Below, one piece after another: positions 16,329 through 25,967 of a stretch of DNA of 64,000 nucleotides. A program made the translations under genes and the position numbers. The DNA lies in the NCBI GenBank assembly GCA_947623505.1, contig CANQGT010000008.1, positions 1-64,000 on the forward strand, read 5' to 3'. Source of the stretch: an uncultured Clostridia bacterium (lineage in GTDB: Bacteria; Bacillota; Clostridia; Oscillospirales; Acutalibacteraceae). Under the pieces are notes generated by a model that saw only the letters and a list, made by a program, of their open reading frames with translations, searched no databases and was not told where the DNA came from. The stretch's first letter is position 1; every line of letters starts with the position of its first letter.

Positions 16329-16628
16329 TTATTTCATAAGTTTTTGAAGTGTTGCCAAAAGATCGTCAATGGTTTCGGATTTTCCGGCCTTTATGTCATC
16401 GGTAACGCAGGTTTTGATATGGGCTGAGAGGAGCTCGCGGTTAAAGGCGTTAAGAGCGGCGCAGGCTGCCGCAACCTGAGTAATTATATCCGTGCAGTAA
16501 GCGTCCTTTTCAACCATACCTTTTATGCCTCTTATCTGCCCCTCAATTCTGTTAAGGCGGTTCAAAAGAGATTTATATTCCTCCTCGGAACGCACTTTTG
16601 TTTTATGACAGCAGTTACAGTTTTCCAC
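16329..16628 (-). CDS. csoR: CsoR-family copper-sensing repressor
   Basis: A 99-residue DUF156/CsoR protein. The helix RLNRIEGQIRGIKGMVEKDA is the family signature. The copper ligands are the Cys in AYCTDI and the His and Cys in SAHIKTC, the Cys-His-Cys pattern of CsoR. An extra cysteine-rich N-terminus (ENCNCCHK) is present. The GTG start has AAGGAG at a good distance. Two near-identical palindromes lie in its promoter. Copper binding should release it and allow transcription of csoR-copA. Confidence 0.93.
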   Translation of the reverse strand: MENCNCCHKTKVRSEEEYKSLLNRLNRIEGQIRGIKGMVEKDAYCTDIITQVAAACAALNAFNRELLSAHIKTCVTDDIKAGKSETIDDLLATLQKLMK

Positions 16629-16642
16629 AAAATCAGCTCCTT

Positions 16643-16659
16643 ATACCCCTATAGGGTAT
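16643..16659. promoter_or_regulatory. CsoR operator 1
   Basis: Palindrome ATACCCCTATAGGGTAT between the -10 and the csoR start. It matches the G/C-tract-with-TA centre form of known CsoR operators. Confidence 0.8.
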
Positions 16660-16663
16660 TTAT

Positions 16664-16692
16664 ATTATATACCCCATATGGGTATTTGTCAA
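16664..16692 (-). promoter_or_regulatory. csoR-copA promoter with CsoR operator 2 in its spacer
   Basis: TTGACA (16692-16687) and TATAAT (16669-16664) are both consensus with a 17-bp spacer. The spacer is the palindrome ATACCCCATATGGGTAT (16669-16685). Centre-to-centre distance to operator 1 is 26 bp. Confidence 0.88.
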
Positions 16693-16734
16693 TAATAAAA
16701 AGGGCAAAAACATTATAAGTTTTTGCCGATTTCA

Positions 16735-18807
16735 TTATTTTATTGATATTACGGTTTGATACGCACTTTCAACGGCGTCGTGTATCCTGCCCGCTTTTGA
16801 TGAATCACCTATATTATAAACGTGCGGATAAGCGTTTTTCAGTTCTTCATAAAGAGAATCGTTCGGCTTTACACCAAGGGAGAGGACAGCGAGATCGCAT
16901 TTCAGCTCCGTTTTCTCCCCCGTTTTTGTATTTTCCGTTATAATTCCGTCTTTTTTTATATCAACGAGTTTTTCACCTTTATAAAACTTCACGCCGTATT
17001 TTTTTAATTTCGGCATAATATCGTCAAGGTGCTGAAACCACGCGCCCGGCGCAATTTCGTCCGCCATTTCGATAACGGAAACGCTGTTTTCGCGCTCACA
17101 AAGCAATTCCGCCGTTTCAAGCCCCGTCATACCGGAGCCGATAACGCAAACGCGCTTATTTTCGACTATGACGCTGCCGTTGAGGATTTCGGTAACGGTA
17201 ACCGCGTTTTCCGCGTTAAAGCGCTTTGGAAAGACCGCCTGCGCTCCCGCCGCTATAATGACAATTTCTGGCGAATAGGAGTCTATGACCTGCTTTGATG
17301 CGGTAACGCCGTAAATAATTTCCGCGCCCGCTTTTTCAGCGTTTACAAGCAAATCCTCGGCGCACCACAGCATTTTTTCTTTATGAGGCGGTTTATCCGC
17401 CAAATTAAGCTGGCCGCCCGCGTCCTTTGATTTTTCTATAACGGTAACCCTGAATTTTCTCATAGCAAGCAGTTTTGCGGCCATAAGCCCCGCCGCTCCG
17501 GCGCCTACTATAACTACCTTTCTTGACGCTCCGTTTTTACTAAGAGCGATCCCCTCTCTGCCCACAAAGGGATTTACAGAACAATGGCCGTTATCGCCGA
17601 CATACGCGCCGTTCATCATACTTTCAAAGCAATAGAGGCAGCATATGCAGCGGTTTATTTCATCTTCCCTGTGCTCAAACGCCTTATTCGCCCAATGCGG
17701 ATCGGCGATATGCGGTCTGCCGAGGGAGACGAGATCCTGTATTCCCTCCTCAAGCTGTTTTTCGGCCTGTTCGGGCGAACGAATAAGATTCGCGGCGATT
17801 ACCGGTATATTAACGGCCTTTTTTACCTCGCGCGCAAGATTTTTTCTCCATCCGCACTCAAACGTGGTGGGCTCAAGCCAATAGTTAAATGTATCGTAGC
17901 CGCCGCTTGAAACGTCTATTGCGTCTATGCCCTTTTTTTCAAGCATTTTGGCCATTTCAACGCCTTCGCTGAGGCCGTAGCCCCTGCCGTTTTCTCCTAT
18001 CCTGTCGTACATCTCGTCAACCGTAAGACGCACGGCTATCGGGAAATCGGAGCCGCACTTTTTTCTTACTTCTTCAATGATTTCAAAAAGAAACCTCATC
18101 CTGTTTTCAAGACTTCCGCCGTATTTATCGGCGCGCGAATTTGTTTCGGGAGAAAGAAACTGCTGGATAAGGTAGCCGTGGCTTGCGTGAAGCTCCACAC
18201 CGTCGCAACCCGATTTTTTAATTCTCAAAGCGGCGTCTCCGAATTCTTCTATAATTTTATGTATTTCAGATACGGAAAGCGCTCTGTTCTTGCTTTGCGC
18301 GAACTTGCTCTTTCGGCATTTACTCGGCGAAACCGTTTTAAACAGCAAGTCCTTTTCCGCGAGCTTTTTGCCTAACGGAACAACGGAACCGTAAAGAAGC
18401 CGCGAATACGTGTTTTTCGGCATTATTTTGTCAAAGAAAACTGAAATCGGAACGGTGTTTATCATAAGACTGACGTTCTGCCTGCCGGGGTGGTGAAGCT
18501 GAACAAAAATTTTTGCGCCGTGCTTATGCACTCGCTTCGCGAGCTCCGAAACAGAGGGAATATTCCTGTCCTTCGACATGGAAAGCTGGCCGAAAGACGA
18601 AGCGCCGGTGAGATCGTCAACCCGGGTTATTTCGGTTATTATCAGACCCGTGCCGCCCTTTGCCCGCTCTTCATAATAATCCATCATTTTTTCGGTGGCG
18701 TTTCCGTTGAACTGCCCAAAGCCCATCAGCATAGGCGACATAACAATTCTGTTTTTCAGTTCAACGTTCCCTATTTTGAATTTACTGAAAAGCATTTTAT
18801 ATTCCAT
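16735..18807 (-). CDS. NADH:flavin oxidoreductase, Old Yellow Enzyme / 2,4-dienoyl-CoA reductase type
   Basis: A 690-residue two-part flavoenzyme. Residues 1-360 form the FMN TIM barrel (KNRIVMSPM at the start, HASHGYLIQQFLSP with the active-site His, GGSLENRMRFL). A 4Fe-4S cluster segment follows (RCICCLYC, then a Cys in GHCSVNP). The C-terminal half is an FAD/NAD(P) domain (VVIVGAGAAGLMAAKLLA; VCVIGSGMTGLETAELL). Relatives reduce enoates, dienoyl-CoA, trimethylamine or bile-acid enones; the substrate cannot be assigned. The ATG at 18807 is chosen for AAGGTGAG upstream. It appears monocistronic. Confidence 0.9.
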   Translation of the reverse strand: MEYKMLFSKFKIGNVELKNRIVMSPMLMGFGQFNGNATEKMMDYYEERAKGGTGLIITEITRVDDLTGASSFGQLSMSKDRNIPSVSELAKRVHKHGAKIFVQLHHPGRQNVSLMINTVPISVFFDKIMPKNTYSRLLYGSVVPLGKKLAEKDLLFKTVSPSKCRKSKFAQSKNRALSVSEIHKIIEEFGDAALRIKKSGCDGVELHASHGYLIQQFLSPETNSRADKYGGSLENRMRFLFEIIEEVRKKCGSDFPIAVRLTVDEMYDRIGENGRGYGLSEGVEMAKMLEKKGIDAIDVSSGGYDTFNYWLEPTTFECGWRKNLAREVKKAVNIPVIAANLIRSPEQAEKQLEEGIQDLVSLGRPHIADPHWANKAFEHREDEINRCICCLYCFESMMNGAYVGDNGHCSVNPFVGREGIALSKNGASRKVVIVGAGAAGLMAAKLLAMRKFRVTVIEKSKDAGGQLNLADKPPHKEKMLWCAEDLLVNAEKAGAEIIYGVTASKQVIDSYSPEIVIIAAGAQAVFPKRFNAENAVTVTEILNGSVIVENKRVCVIGSGMTGLETAELLCERENSVSVIEMADEIAPGAWFQHLDDIMPKLKKYGVKFYKGEKLVDIKKDGIITENTKTGEKTELKCDLAVLSLGVKPNDSLYEELKNAYPHVYNIGDSSKAGRIHDAVESAYQTVISIK

Positions 18808-18839
18808 ATAACTCACCTTGAAATTTTAACCTATGATTC

Positions 18840-18868
18840 AGTATATCATTTATAATAATTTTAATCAA
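18840..18868 (-). promoter_or_regulatory. Promoter of the OYE-type reductase gene
   Basis: TTGATT (18868-18863) and TATACT (18845-18840) on the minus strand, 17-bp spacer. Confidence 0.65.
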
Positions 18869-18872
18869 CAAA

Positions 18873-18895
18873 AAAGCGCCGATAAACGGCGCTTT
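18873..18895 (-). terminator. Terminator of the zinc-ribbon membrane protein gene
   Basis: AAAGCGCCG / CGGCGCTTT with a 5-base loop, followed on the minus strand by a run of six T. It directly abuts the next promoter. Confidence 0.85.
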
Positions 18896-18905
18896 GAAAA
18901 AGTTG

Positions 18906-19844
18906 TTATTTGTTATGTTTAGCGGCTTTTTCCTCTTCTTTAGCCTTTTCCGCGGCAAGCTTTTTCCTGGCCTCCTCAACGATTCTTTCCTGCTCTTTCG
19001 CGTTAGCCTTTGCGGCTTCCTCACGAGCCTTTGCCTTTCTTTCCTCGTCTTCCCTGGCTTTTTGGGCTTTAGCCTCCGCCTTTGCCATTCTTTCGGCCTC
19101 AAGCTCCTCATCGCTTTTCGCGGGAGCCGCGGCAACGGCAACATTTACTCCGAGCGCAACAAGGAATAAAACAAGAGCGATTATGTAACCGAAAAAGAAT
19201 CCGCCGGAAACATTTATAGCGGAAAGCGAACCGAAAGTAAACGCCGTAAAATCCGAGCCGAGAGAAGCGGAAAGCGAGAACATAACGACCGAAGCGATTG
19301 AAACGGCAATCGAAAGAATCTCAAATGTGACAGTCGATTTCGTTTTCGGCTTTGCGCATTTAAAAATATTCATAAAGAAAGCCAAAACTATGAATATCAA
19401 TGAAAGAAGATATAAAACGGTTGCGGCAAAAATAAACGTTACGGGGCCGCTGTACGCCTCAAATCCCATATTCGCGAAAACAAGCGAGGAATTACCGAAA
19501 AGCTCCATAATTATATTGATTACGGATTTTCTTCCCGAAAACGAAAGCAGAGCCAAATCAAAACCCGCCCCATCGGCCTTGATAACGGCCCAAGGAATTA
19601 TAAAAGCGACGATTTGAATAAATGTAAGCACCATTCTCGCAATGCGAAGCTTTGTTCCGAACAGAGAATATTTCATTCTGTTCAGCGTTTTATAGAAAAC
19701 TCCGAAAGCCCTGTCGGCATTGCGGTTGTCTTCCTCAAGTCTGCCCATCCAGTTAAAGTTGGGAATGGAAACGCCGCATTTCGAGCACTCTGCTTTAATG
19801 TTCCAAAACGGTATTTTTGCTCCGCAGTTAGGACAGTTTGCCAT
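18906..19844 (-). CDS. Zinc-ribbon, four-helix membrane protein with charged coiled-coil tail
   Basis: A 312-residue protein of unknown function. It begins with a zinc ribbon (Cys4, Cys7, Cys20, Cys23: CPNCG and CSKCG). Four hydrophobic helices follow between about residues 70 and 235. The last 75 residues are almost entirely Ala, Lys, Glu and Arg in heptad-like runs, predicting a long cytosolic coiled coil. Similar zinc-ribbon membrane proteins are common in Clostridia and may scaffold envelope complexes, but no role is assigned. It is alone between two terminated units; TTGACT lies about 60 bp upstream. Confidence 0.7.
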   Translation of the reverse strand: MANCPNCGAKIPFWNIKAECSKCGVSIPNFNWMGRLEEDNRNADRAFGVFYKTLNRMKYSLFGTKLRIARMVLTFIQIVAFIIPWAVIKADGAGFDLALLSFSGRKSVINIIMELFGNSSLVFANMGFEAYSGPVTFIFAATVLYLLSLIFIVLAFFMNIFKCAKPKTKSTVTFEILSIAVSIASVVMFSLSASLGSDFTAFTFGSLSAINVSGGFFFGYIIALVLFLVALGVNVAVAAAPAKSDEELEAERMAKAEAKAQKAREDEERKAKAREEAAKANAKEQERIVEEARKKLAAEKAKEEEKAAKHNK

Positions 19845-19956
19845 ACGAACACCCCGTAAAAATATATTCCGAGAATATTTTATAATGAATAATAAAAAAA
19901 GTCAATATAAATAGAAAAATTAGAAATCTTTAGCGTAATTTTTAATAAAACGCCGA

Positions 19957-21351
19957 TTATTTAAGCATTTTATCTCTTTTGCAATACTCCCTTGTATCCT
20001 TTGCGAGAACGCCGGAAAGAACGATGAGCGAGATAAGATTCGGAATCGACATAAGAGCGTTTGCTATATCGCTGAACGACCACGCTATGTCAAGGGCAAC
20101 GGTTGAGCCGATGAAGACAAACGCCGAGAAAATAACTCTGTATATATAGCAAACGTAATGCTTTTTAAAGAGATATTCAAGAGATTTTTCGCCCTGATAT
20201 TCCCAGCTTAAAATTGTGGAAAAAGCAAACAAAAGTATTCCGACGGTAACGATTATCGCGCCCGGCTTTCCGAGAACCGATTCAAAGGCGGCGATAGTCA
20301 GAGGCGCGCCGGAAAGAAGCTTGCCGTTCGCGTCAACGGTTCCGATTACGCCGGACGTCGCGACCGCGAGGCCGGTGATCGTGCATACGATAATTGTATC
20401 GATAAAGGTGCCGCACATATTTATTAAGCCCTGCTCAACGTGCTCATCGGTTGAAACGGACGACGCGGTGATAGCCGCCGAACCGAGGCCGGCCTCGTTG
20501 GAGAAAACGCCTCTTGCAACGCCGTATCTCGCGCTGTTGAGGAGCGTGGCTGTGATCGCGCCCGAAATACCGCCGGCGACCGCTTTTCCGCCAAACGCCA
20601 TTGAAAAGATCGTTCCGAGCCCGGCGGGGATGCTTTTGTAATTAAGGCATATAACGACTATTCCCGAAATTATGTAGAAAACGGCCATAACAGGCACAAG
20701 AAAGGACGAAACCCTTGATATGGATTTGATCCCGCCGAAGACAATTACGGCGGTTAAAACGGCTATAACAAGTCCGCTTATCCAAGTGGGAACGGAAAAC
20801 GTGCTCTGAATCGAACTTGAAATGGAATTTGCCTGCGAAAGATTACCTATACCGAACGAAGCGATTACTGTAAATATCGCGAACGCGGCGGCAAGAAACA
20901 CGGCAATCCCCTTATGTTTAAACGCGTTTCTTATGGTGTACATAGGCCCGCCGACTGATTCGCCCTTTTCGTTTTTGGAGCGGTATTTGACGGCAAGCGC
21001 GCATTCCGCGTATTTTGTTGAAATACCGAACGCCGCGGCAATCCACATCCAAACGAGCGCGCCGGGGCCGCCCATTATCATAGCTGTGGAAACGCCGACA
21101 ATATTACCTGTTCCGATAGTGCCCGCAAGCGCCGTCATCAAAGCGGAAAACGGTGAGATCTCTCCATCTTTTCCGTTCGTTTTTCTCGATTCGGGGCTGA
21201 CTATCGCCTTGAGCGCGGCAGGCAACCTGCGCCAAGGAATAAACCTGAGCTTTATCGTAAGGAATATTCCTGTGCCGACGAGGAGGACGAGGGTTATCGG
21301 TCCCCATACAACATCGACGATCGCGGTGAGAATCTGTTCGATTTTTTCCAT
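19957..21351 (-). CDS. Sodium:alanine/glycine symporter, AGCS family
   Basis: A 464-residue transporter with about ten helices. The family signature is ALAGTIGTGNIVGVSTA near residue 75, and GGPGALVWMW with KYAECALAVKYR follow as in AlsT/AgcS. It imports Ala or Gly with Na+. The ATG at 21351 is chosen because AAAGGAG is nine bases upstream; a TTG three codons earlier is fused to that site. It lies 19 bp after trkH and probably shares its transcript. Confidence 0.92.
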   Translation of the reverse strand: MEKIEQILTAIVDVVWGPITLVLLVGTGIFLTIKLRFIPWRRLPAALKAIVSPESRKTNGKDGEISPFSALMTALAGTIGTGNIVGVSTAMIMGGPGALVWMWIAAAFGISTKYAECALAVKYRSKNEKGESVGGPMYTIRNAFKHKGIAVFLAAAFAIFTVIASFGIGNLSQANSISSSIQSTFSVPTWISGLVIAVLTAVIVFGGIKSISRVSSFLVPVMAVFYIISGIVVICLNYKSIPAGLGTIFSMAFGGKAVAGGISGAITATLLNSARYGVARGVFSNEAGLGSAAITASSVSTDEHVEQGLINMCGTFIDTIIVCTITGLAVATSGVIGTVDANGKLLSGAPLTIAAFESVLGKPGAIIVTVGILLFAFSTILSWEYQGEKSLEYLFKKHYVCYIYRVIFSAFVFIGSTVALDIAWSFSDIANALMSIPNLISLIVLSGVLAKDTREYCKRDKMLK

Positions 21352-21370
21352 AGCGCACAACTCCTTTAAA

Positions 21371-22813
21371 TTATTTTAATTTATAAGTTCTTGGAGCAAA
21401 AAGTATCAGTATCGGGAAAAGCTCCAGCCTGCCCGCCAGCATATCAAAGCAGAAAACGAGCTTTGAAAAAACAGAAAAGGCGGCGTAATTGCCGGTCGGT
21501 CCTATCATTTCAAGACCGGGGCCGACGTTGTTAAGGCAAGAGACTACGGAAGTAAATGTTGTCGCGGTGTCAAATCCGTTAAACGAAATCAGCAGTGTTG
21601 AAATAAGCAAAATTCCGAGATAAATAACGAGATATGAATTTGTGCCCGTTATCACTTTCTTTTCGACGGCGTTGCCGTTCATTCTTATTCTCGTTACCGA
21701 ATTGGGGTTAAGGGCTTTCTTTATATCCGCGTGCATTTCCTTGAAATAGAGCAGTATTCTTGCCACTTTCATACCGCCGCCTGTTGAGCCGCCGCATCCA
21801 CCGACGAACATAATGGCAACGAGCAGCGTTTTGCTGAATGTATTCCACTTATTGAAATCGACGGTGCAAAAGCCCGTGGTGCTCATAATGGCGTTTACGT
21901 TAAACGCCGCGTTTCTTACGGAATCGGCGAAGTTTCCGTAAATTTCGGTGATATTGAGAGTTATAAGCACAACGGACACAAGATTTATTAAAAGGTATGC
22001 CCAAAATTCCTCATCTTTGAATATGCTTGAGAATTTTCTCATAAGCGCGAAGAAATAGAGGTTGAAGTTTACGCCGAAAAGAAACATAAAAACAATGATT
22101 ATCCATTCGACAGTCGGGCTGTTGTAGCCGAGTATTGAATCACCCTTAACGGAAAATCCGCCTGTGCCCGCCGTTGAAAACGCGGTGGTAACAGCGTCAA
22201 AAAAGCGCATATCGGTCAAAGAGAGAAGAATTATCTCTGAAACCGTGAGAAAGCAGTAAATTATATACAATATTCTTGCGCTGTTTTGAATTTTGGAAAC
22301 GACTTTGCCTGCCTTGGGCCCGGGCACTTCGGCTTTCATAATAAACATTGAATGGCTTTCGCTTTTCGGCACAATGGCAATCATAAACGAAAGTATTCCC
22401 ATACCGCCTATCCAATGGGTAAAGGAGCGCCAAAACAAAATGGATTTCGGAAGAGCCTCAATATCGGTCATTATCGAAGCGCCAGTAGTGGAAAAGCCGG
22501 AGCAGGTTTCAAAAAAAGCGTCAATATAGTGCTCAACGCATCCGCTTAAAAGAAAAGGAATGGCTCCGAAAGCCGACATTATCACCCACGAGAGCCCGCA
22601 GATAACGAGCCCCTCCTTAGTATAGATATTCATATTTTTCGGCTTTTTTACGCAAAGAAGTATTCCGATAAAAATAAGAAGAGCGGCGGGTATCAAAAAC
22701 GAAAGAGTTAAACGCTCGCCGTAATATAATGAGACAGTAATCGGCAAAAGCATAAGTCCGCCGATTATCATAAATATTTTACCCTGAATGTTCGCAACCG
22801 CTTTGTAATTCAT
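21371..22813 (-). CDS. trkH: Potassium uptake channel subunit TrkH/KtrB
   Basis: A 480-residue K+ translocating subunit with repeated M1-P-M2 units. Selectivity-filter-type segments are seen at SGFSTTGAS, STAGTGGFS, STTGFCTVD and NNVGPG; the glycine-rich loop GGCGGSTGGGMK is the TrkH gating or helix-break region. Its partner TrkA lies immediately upstream (27-bp gap), forming a classic trkA-trkH pair. Confidence 0.94.
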   Translation of the reverse strand: MNYKAVANIQGKIFMIIGGLMLLPITVSLYYGERLTLSFLIPAALLIFIGILLCVKKPKNMNIYTKEGLVICGLSWVIMSAFGAIPFLLSGCVEHYIDAFFETCSGFSTTGASIMTDIEALPKSILFWRSFTHWIGGMGILSFMIAIVPKSESHSMFIMKAEVPGPKAGKVVSKIQNSARILYIIYCFLTVSEIILLSLTDMRFFDAVTTAFSTAGTGGFSVKGDSILGYNSPTVEWIIIVFMFLFGVNFNLYFFALMRKFSSIFKDEEFWAYLLINLVSVVLITLNITEIYGNFADSVRNAAFNVNAIMSTTGFCTVDFNKWNTFSKTLLVAIMFVGGCGGSTGGGMKVARILLYFKEMHADIKKALNPNSVTRIRMNGNAVEKKVITGTNSYLVIYLGILLISTLLISFNGFDTATTFTSVVSCLNNVGPGLEMIGPTGNYAAFSVFSKLVFCFDMLAGRLELFPILILFAPRTYKLK

Positions 22814-22840
22814 AACACACCGCCGAGTTTTCCGAAAAAA

Positions 22841-24199
22841 TCAATCGAAGATATCATTGATTTTTTCTATTTTTCTTTCTTTGGAAACAACAACTACCCT
22901 GTCGCCCTCAAGCATAACGTCATCGCCTCTCGGGAAAATCAGCTTTCCTTTTCTGCTTATGGAGGCGATAAGAACATCTTTTTTAAACGATATACCGTTA
23001 AGCGGAATGTTCAGATTTTTCATTCTCGCGTCAACGATAAATTCAGCCGCTTCCACCCTGCCGTCAACAAGCTTGTAGAGCGTTTTCATCTCGCCCGTTT
23101 CGGCATATTTTTTCGCGCGGACGTAATGAATGATACTGTCCCCCGCTATGCTCGTTACGTCTATAACGCTGTCCGAAGAAACTTTATTCAAAACGATAGA
23201 AAGATTGCTGTTGTCTATTTTTGTTATGTTTTTAGGAACGTTGCAGGTTTCGGCAAAAACGGTGGCAAGAATATTAAGCTCATCGGAATTTGTAAGCGTA
23301 ATCACGGCGTCCATTTTTTCTATTCCGGCTTCCTTCAGGAAATCGTATTCGTTTGCGTCTCCGCAAACCACCGTTGTTTCGGAAAGCAGTTCCGAAAGCT
23401 GCTCGCACTTCATTTCGTCTTTTTCGATAAGCACGATGTTGCGCTGACTTTCAAGCATACCCGCAAGGTAAAAAGCGATTCTCGAACCGCCGATTATCAG
23501 AATATCCTTAATGGACGCAACTTTTTTGCCGGGATTTAATTCCTTAACTATAGACGAAAGATCCCTGTGCCTTCCCGTAACGTATATTTTATCTTCGGCA
23601 TTTATAACGAAGTTGCCGTTGGGGATATAAACCTCATCTCCCCTTGAAACGGCGCATATAAGCATTTTCTTATTAAAATGAGAAGATATATCCCAAACAG
23701 TTTTTTCCGCGAAGCCGCTGCCGCTGTGTATCTTGACCTCCGCCAAATCTATCAGTCCGTCCGCAAAAGACTCAACGTGAATCGCGCTCGGGAACTGGAT
23801 TATTCTCGAAATTTCAAGCGCCGCGTTGAAATCGGGATTAAACAGCATCGATATTCCGAGCTCCTCGCGCATAAAGTTTATCTGCTTGATATATTCGGGA
23901 TTTCGCACTCTTGCGACAGTGTGCTTCGCGCCGAGCTTTTTCGCGATTATGCAGGAAAGTATATTGTATTCGTCGGAGGAAGTGGTGGCAATAAGAATAT
24001 CCGTTTTTCGCACTCCCGCCTCTTCAAGATCGGATCTTATCGTTGCGCCGCCGACTACTCCCTGAACGTCTAAAAGATCGACGGTATTGTTTATAATATC
24101 CTCGTTTTTATCAAAAACCGTAACGTTATGATTTTCCTCCGAAAGCGATTTTGCGAGGTTTGCCCCGAGCTTTCCGCAGCCGACAATAATAATATCCAC
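22841..24199 (-). CDS. trkA: Trk system regulatory subunit TrkA
   Basis: A 452-residue protein with two RCK (TrkA_N plus TrkA_C) halves. Nucleotide-binding Rossmann motifs are IIVGCGKLGANLAKSL at residue 3 and ILIIGGSRIAFYLAGML near 230. It is cytosolic and gates TrkH in response to NAD(H) or ATP/ADP. It follows the ABC exporter gene by 16 bp and precedes trkH. Confidence 0.95.
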   Translation of the reverse strand: MDIIIVGCGKLGANLAKSLSEENHNVTVFDKNEDIINNTVDLLDVQGVVGGATIRSDLEEAGVRKTDILIATTSSDEYNILSCIIAKKLGAKHTVARVRNPEYIKQINFMREELGISMLFNPDFNAALEISRIIQFPSAIHVESFADGLIDLAEVKIHSGSGFAEKTVWDISSHFNKKMLICAVSRGDEVYIPNGNFVINAEDKIYVTGRHRDLSSIVKELNPGKKVASIKDILIIGGSRIAFYLAGMLESQRNIVLIEKDEMKCEQLSELLSETTVVCGDANEYDFLKEAGIEKMDAVITLTNSDELNILATVFAETCNVPKNITKIDNSNLSIVLNKVSSDSVIDVTSIAGDSIIHYVRAKKYAETGEMKTLYKLVDGRVEAAEFIVDARMKNLNIPLNGISFKKDVLIASISRKGKLIFPRGDDVMLEGDRVVVVSKERKIEKINDIFD

Positions 24200-24215
24200 T
24201 TAATTTCCTCCCGTT

Positions 24216-25967
24216 TTAAATATTCATTCCGCTGAACTGACTATAATACAGTTTATTATAAAATCCTTTTTTGTCAAGTAATTCTTTATGTGTTCCCGTT
24301 TCGACCACCCTGCCGTCTTTCATAACAAGTATAATATCGGCGTTTTTTATAGTAGAAAGTCTGTGGGCAACTATAAAAGTGGTTTTTCCTTTCATCAGAG
24401 TATTGAAAGCCGACTGTATTCTGATCTCCGTGCGCGTGTCTATACTTGACGTGGCCTCGTCGAGAATGAGCATCGGCGGATTGACAAGCATCAGCCTCGT
24501 GATGCACAAAAGCTGCTTTTGGCCTTGCGACAGATTGCCCCCGTCCGAACCTATATAGGTGTTATATCCGTCGGGAAGTCTCTTTATAAAGGAATGCGAG
24601 TGGGCTTTTTTTGCCGCCTCAACAACCTCGCTGAAATCTGCGTCGGGCTTGCCCATACGAATATTTTCAAGCACCGTTGCGCTTTTAAGCCACGTATCCT
24701 GAAGCACCATTCCGAAAGCGTTTCTCAAGGATTTTACGTTTATCGTTCCGTAATCCGTTCCGTCCGCCGAAATATTTCCAGAATCAACGTCATAGAATTT
24801 CATAATAAGGTTTATAAGGGTCGTTTTTCCACATCCCGTCGGGCCAACGATTGCTACTCTCATTCCCTTTTTCACTTTTAAGGAAAGATTTTTGATAAGC
24901 GTCTTATCGGAGGTATAGCCGAACGAAACGTTATTGAGTTCTATATTTCCCTCAACGTTTTCAAGGACGGTCTTATCCTGCGTATCGGGCTCAACCTCTT
25001 TTTCCTCTATGAGCCCTATCAGCCTTCCGGCGCAGGCGAGCGCGTTCTGAAACTCGGTAACTACCCCGCTTATCTCGTTGAACGGCTTTGTATATTGATT
25101 CGCGTACGCGAGAAAAGAAGCGAGTATTCCCACGGTTATACCGCCCTTTCCGGATATGGCAAGCAGCGCCCCGAAAAGCGCCACGGCGGCGTAAACGACG
25201 CTGTTTACAAATCGCGTTGCCGGATTGGTAATAGATGAATAAAACGTGGCGCGCAGAGAATATTTGCAAAGACGATCGTTTATTTCGTCGAATTTTTCCG
25301 TGTTTTGCCTTTTGTGCCCGTAAGCCTCCGTAACCTTTTGGTTTGTTATTATTTCGTCCGTAAAAGCGGTCTGCTCTCCCCTCGTTTCGCTTTGCAGTTT
25401 AAACATTGAATATGTTCTTTTAGCGATAAATTTCGCAATAAAGAACGAAAGCGGGGTGAGAAGCACAACAACAAGCGTTATCCACAGATTTATTGAAAGC
25501 ATAAAGAACAGCGTTCCGACGATTGTGGCGGCGCCTGTAAAAAGCTGAGTAAAGCCCATCAAGAGACCGTCGGCAAATTGATCGGCGTCCGAAATAATCC
25601 TGCTTACCGTATCTCCGCCTGAGTGCGAATCAAGGTAAGCGAAAGGCAAAACGTTAAGCTTTTGAAAAGCTTTGTTGCGCATATCGCGCACGACATTTAC
25701 GGTTATTCTGTTGTTAAACACGTTCATAACCCATTGCAAAACAGCCGTTATCGCAACGGTTATAAGGATTTGAAGAAGTATTTCGCCGACGGCTTCAAAA
25801 TCAACGTTGTTTTCGGAAACGATATTGTCTATCGCCCTGCCCACAAGGACGGGAACATACAATGTAAGCGCGGTGGAAAGCAAAGCGAAAACAAGTGAAA
25901 AGAAAAGAAAATACCTGTATCTGCCGATGTAAGAAAGCACTTTTTTTAGAATATCCCTATTCCTCAT
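24216..25967 (-). CDS. ABC exporter half-transporter, catalytic-site subunit
   Basis: A 583-residue transporter with a six-helix membrane domain followed by an ATPase. Walker A is GPTGCGKTT, Walker B MLILDEATSSID with the catalytic Glu, and the H-loop VAHRLST. Its signature is the altered LSQGQKQ rather than LSGGQ. The ATG at 25967 has GGGGAGGAGG just upstream and lies inside the end of the partner gene (11-bp overlap). Together they form a heterodimeric exporter like BmrCD/LmrCD; the cargo, drug or lipid, is not known. Confidence 0.9.
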   Translation of the reverse strand: MRNRDILKKVLSYIGRYRYFLFFSLVFALLSTALTLYVPVLVGRAIDNIVSENNVDFEAVGEILLQILITVAITAVLQWVMNVFNNRITVNVVRDMRNKAFQKLNVLPFAYLDSHSGGDTVSRIISDADQFADGLLMGFTQLFTGAATIVGTLFFMLSINLWITLVVVLLTPLSFFIAKFIAKRTYSMFKLQSETRGEQTAFTDEIITNQKVTEAYGHKRQNTEKFDEINDRLCKYSLRATFYSSITNPATRFVNSVVYAAVALFGALLAISGKGGITVGILASFLAYANQYTKPFNEISGVVTEFQNALACAGRLIGLIEEKEVEPDTQDKTVLENVEGNIELNNVSFGYTSDKTLIKNLSLKVKKGMRVAIVGPTGCGKTTLINLIMKFYDVDSGNISADGTDYGTINVKSLRNAFGMVLQDTWLKSATVLENIRMGKPDADFSEVVEAAKKAHSHSFIKRLPDGYNTYIGSDGGNLSQGQKQLLCITRLMLVNPPMLILDEATSSIDTRTEIRIQSAFNTLMKGKTTFIVAHRLSTIKNADIILVMKDGRVVETGTHKELLDKKGFYNKLYYSQFSGMNI

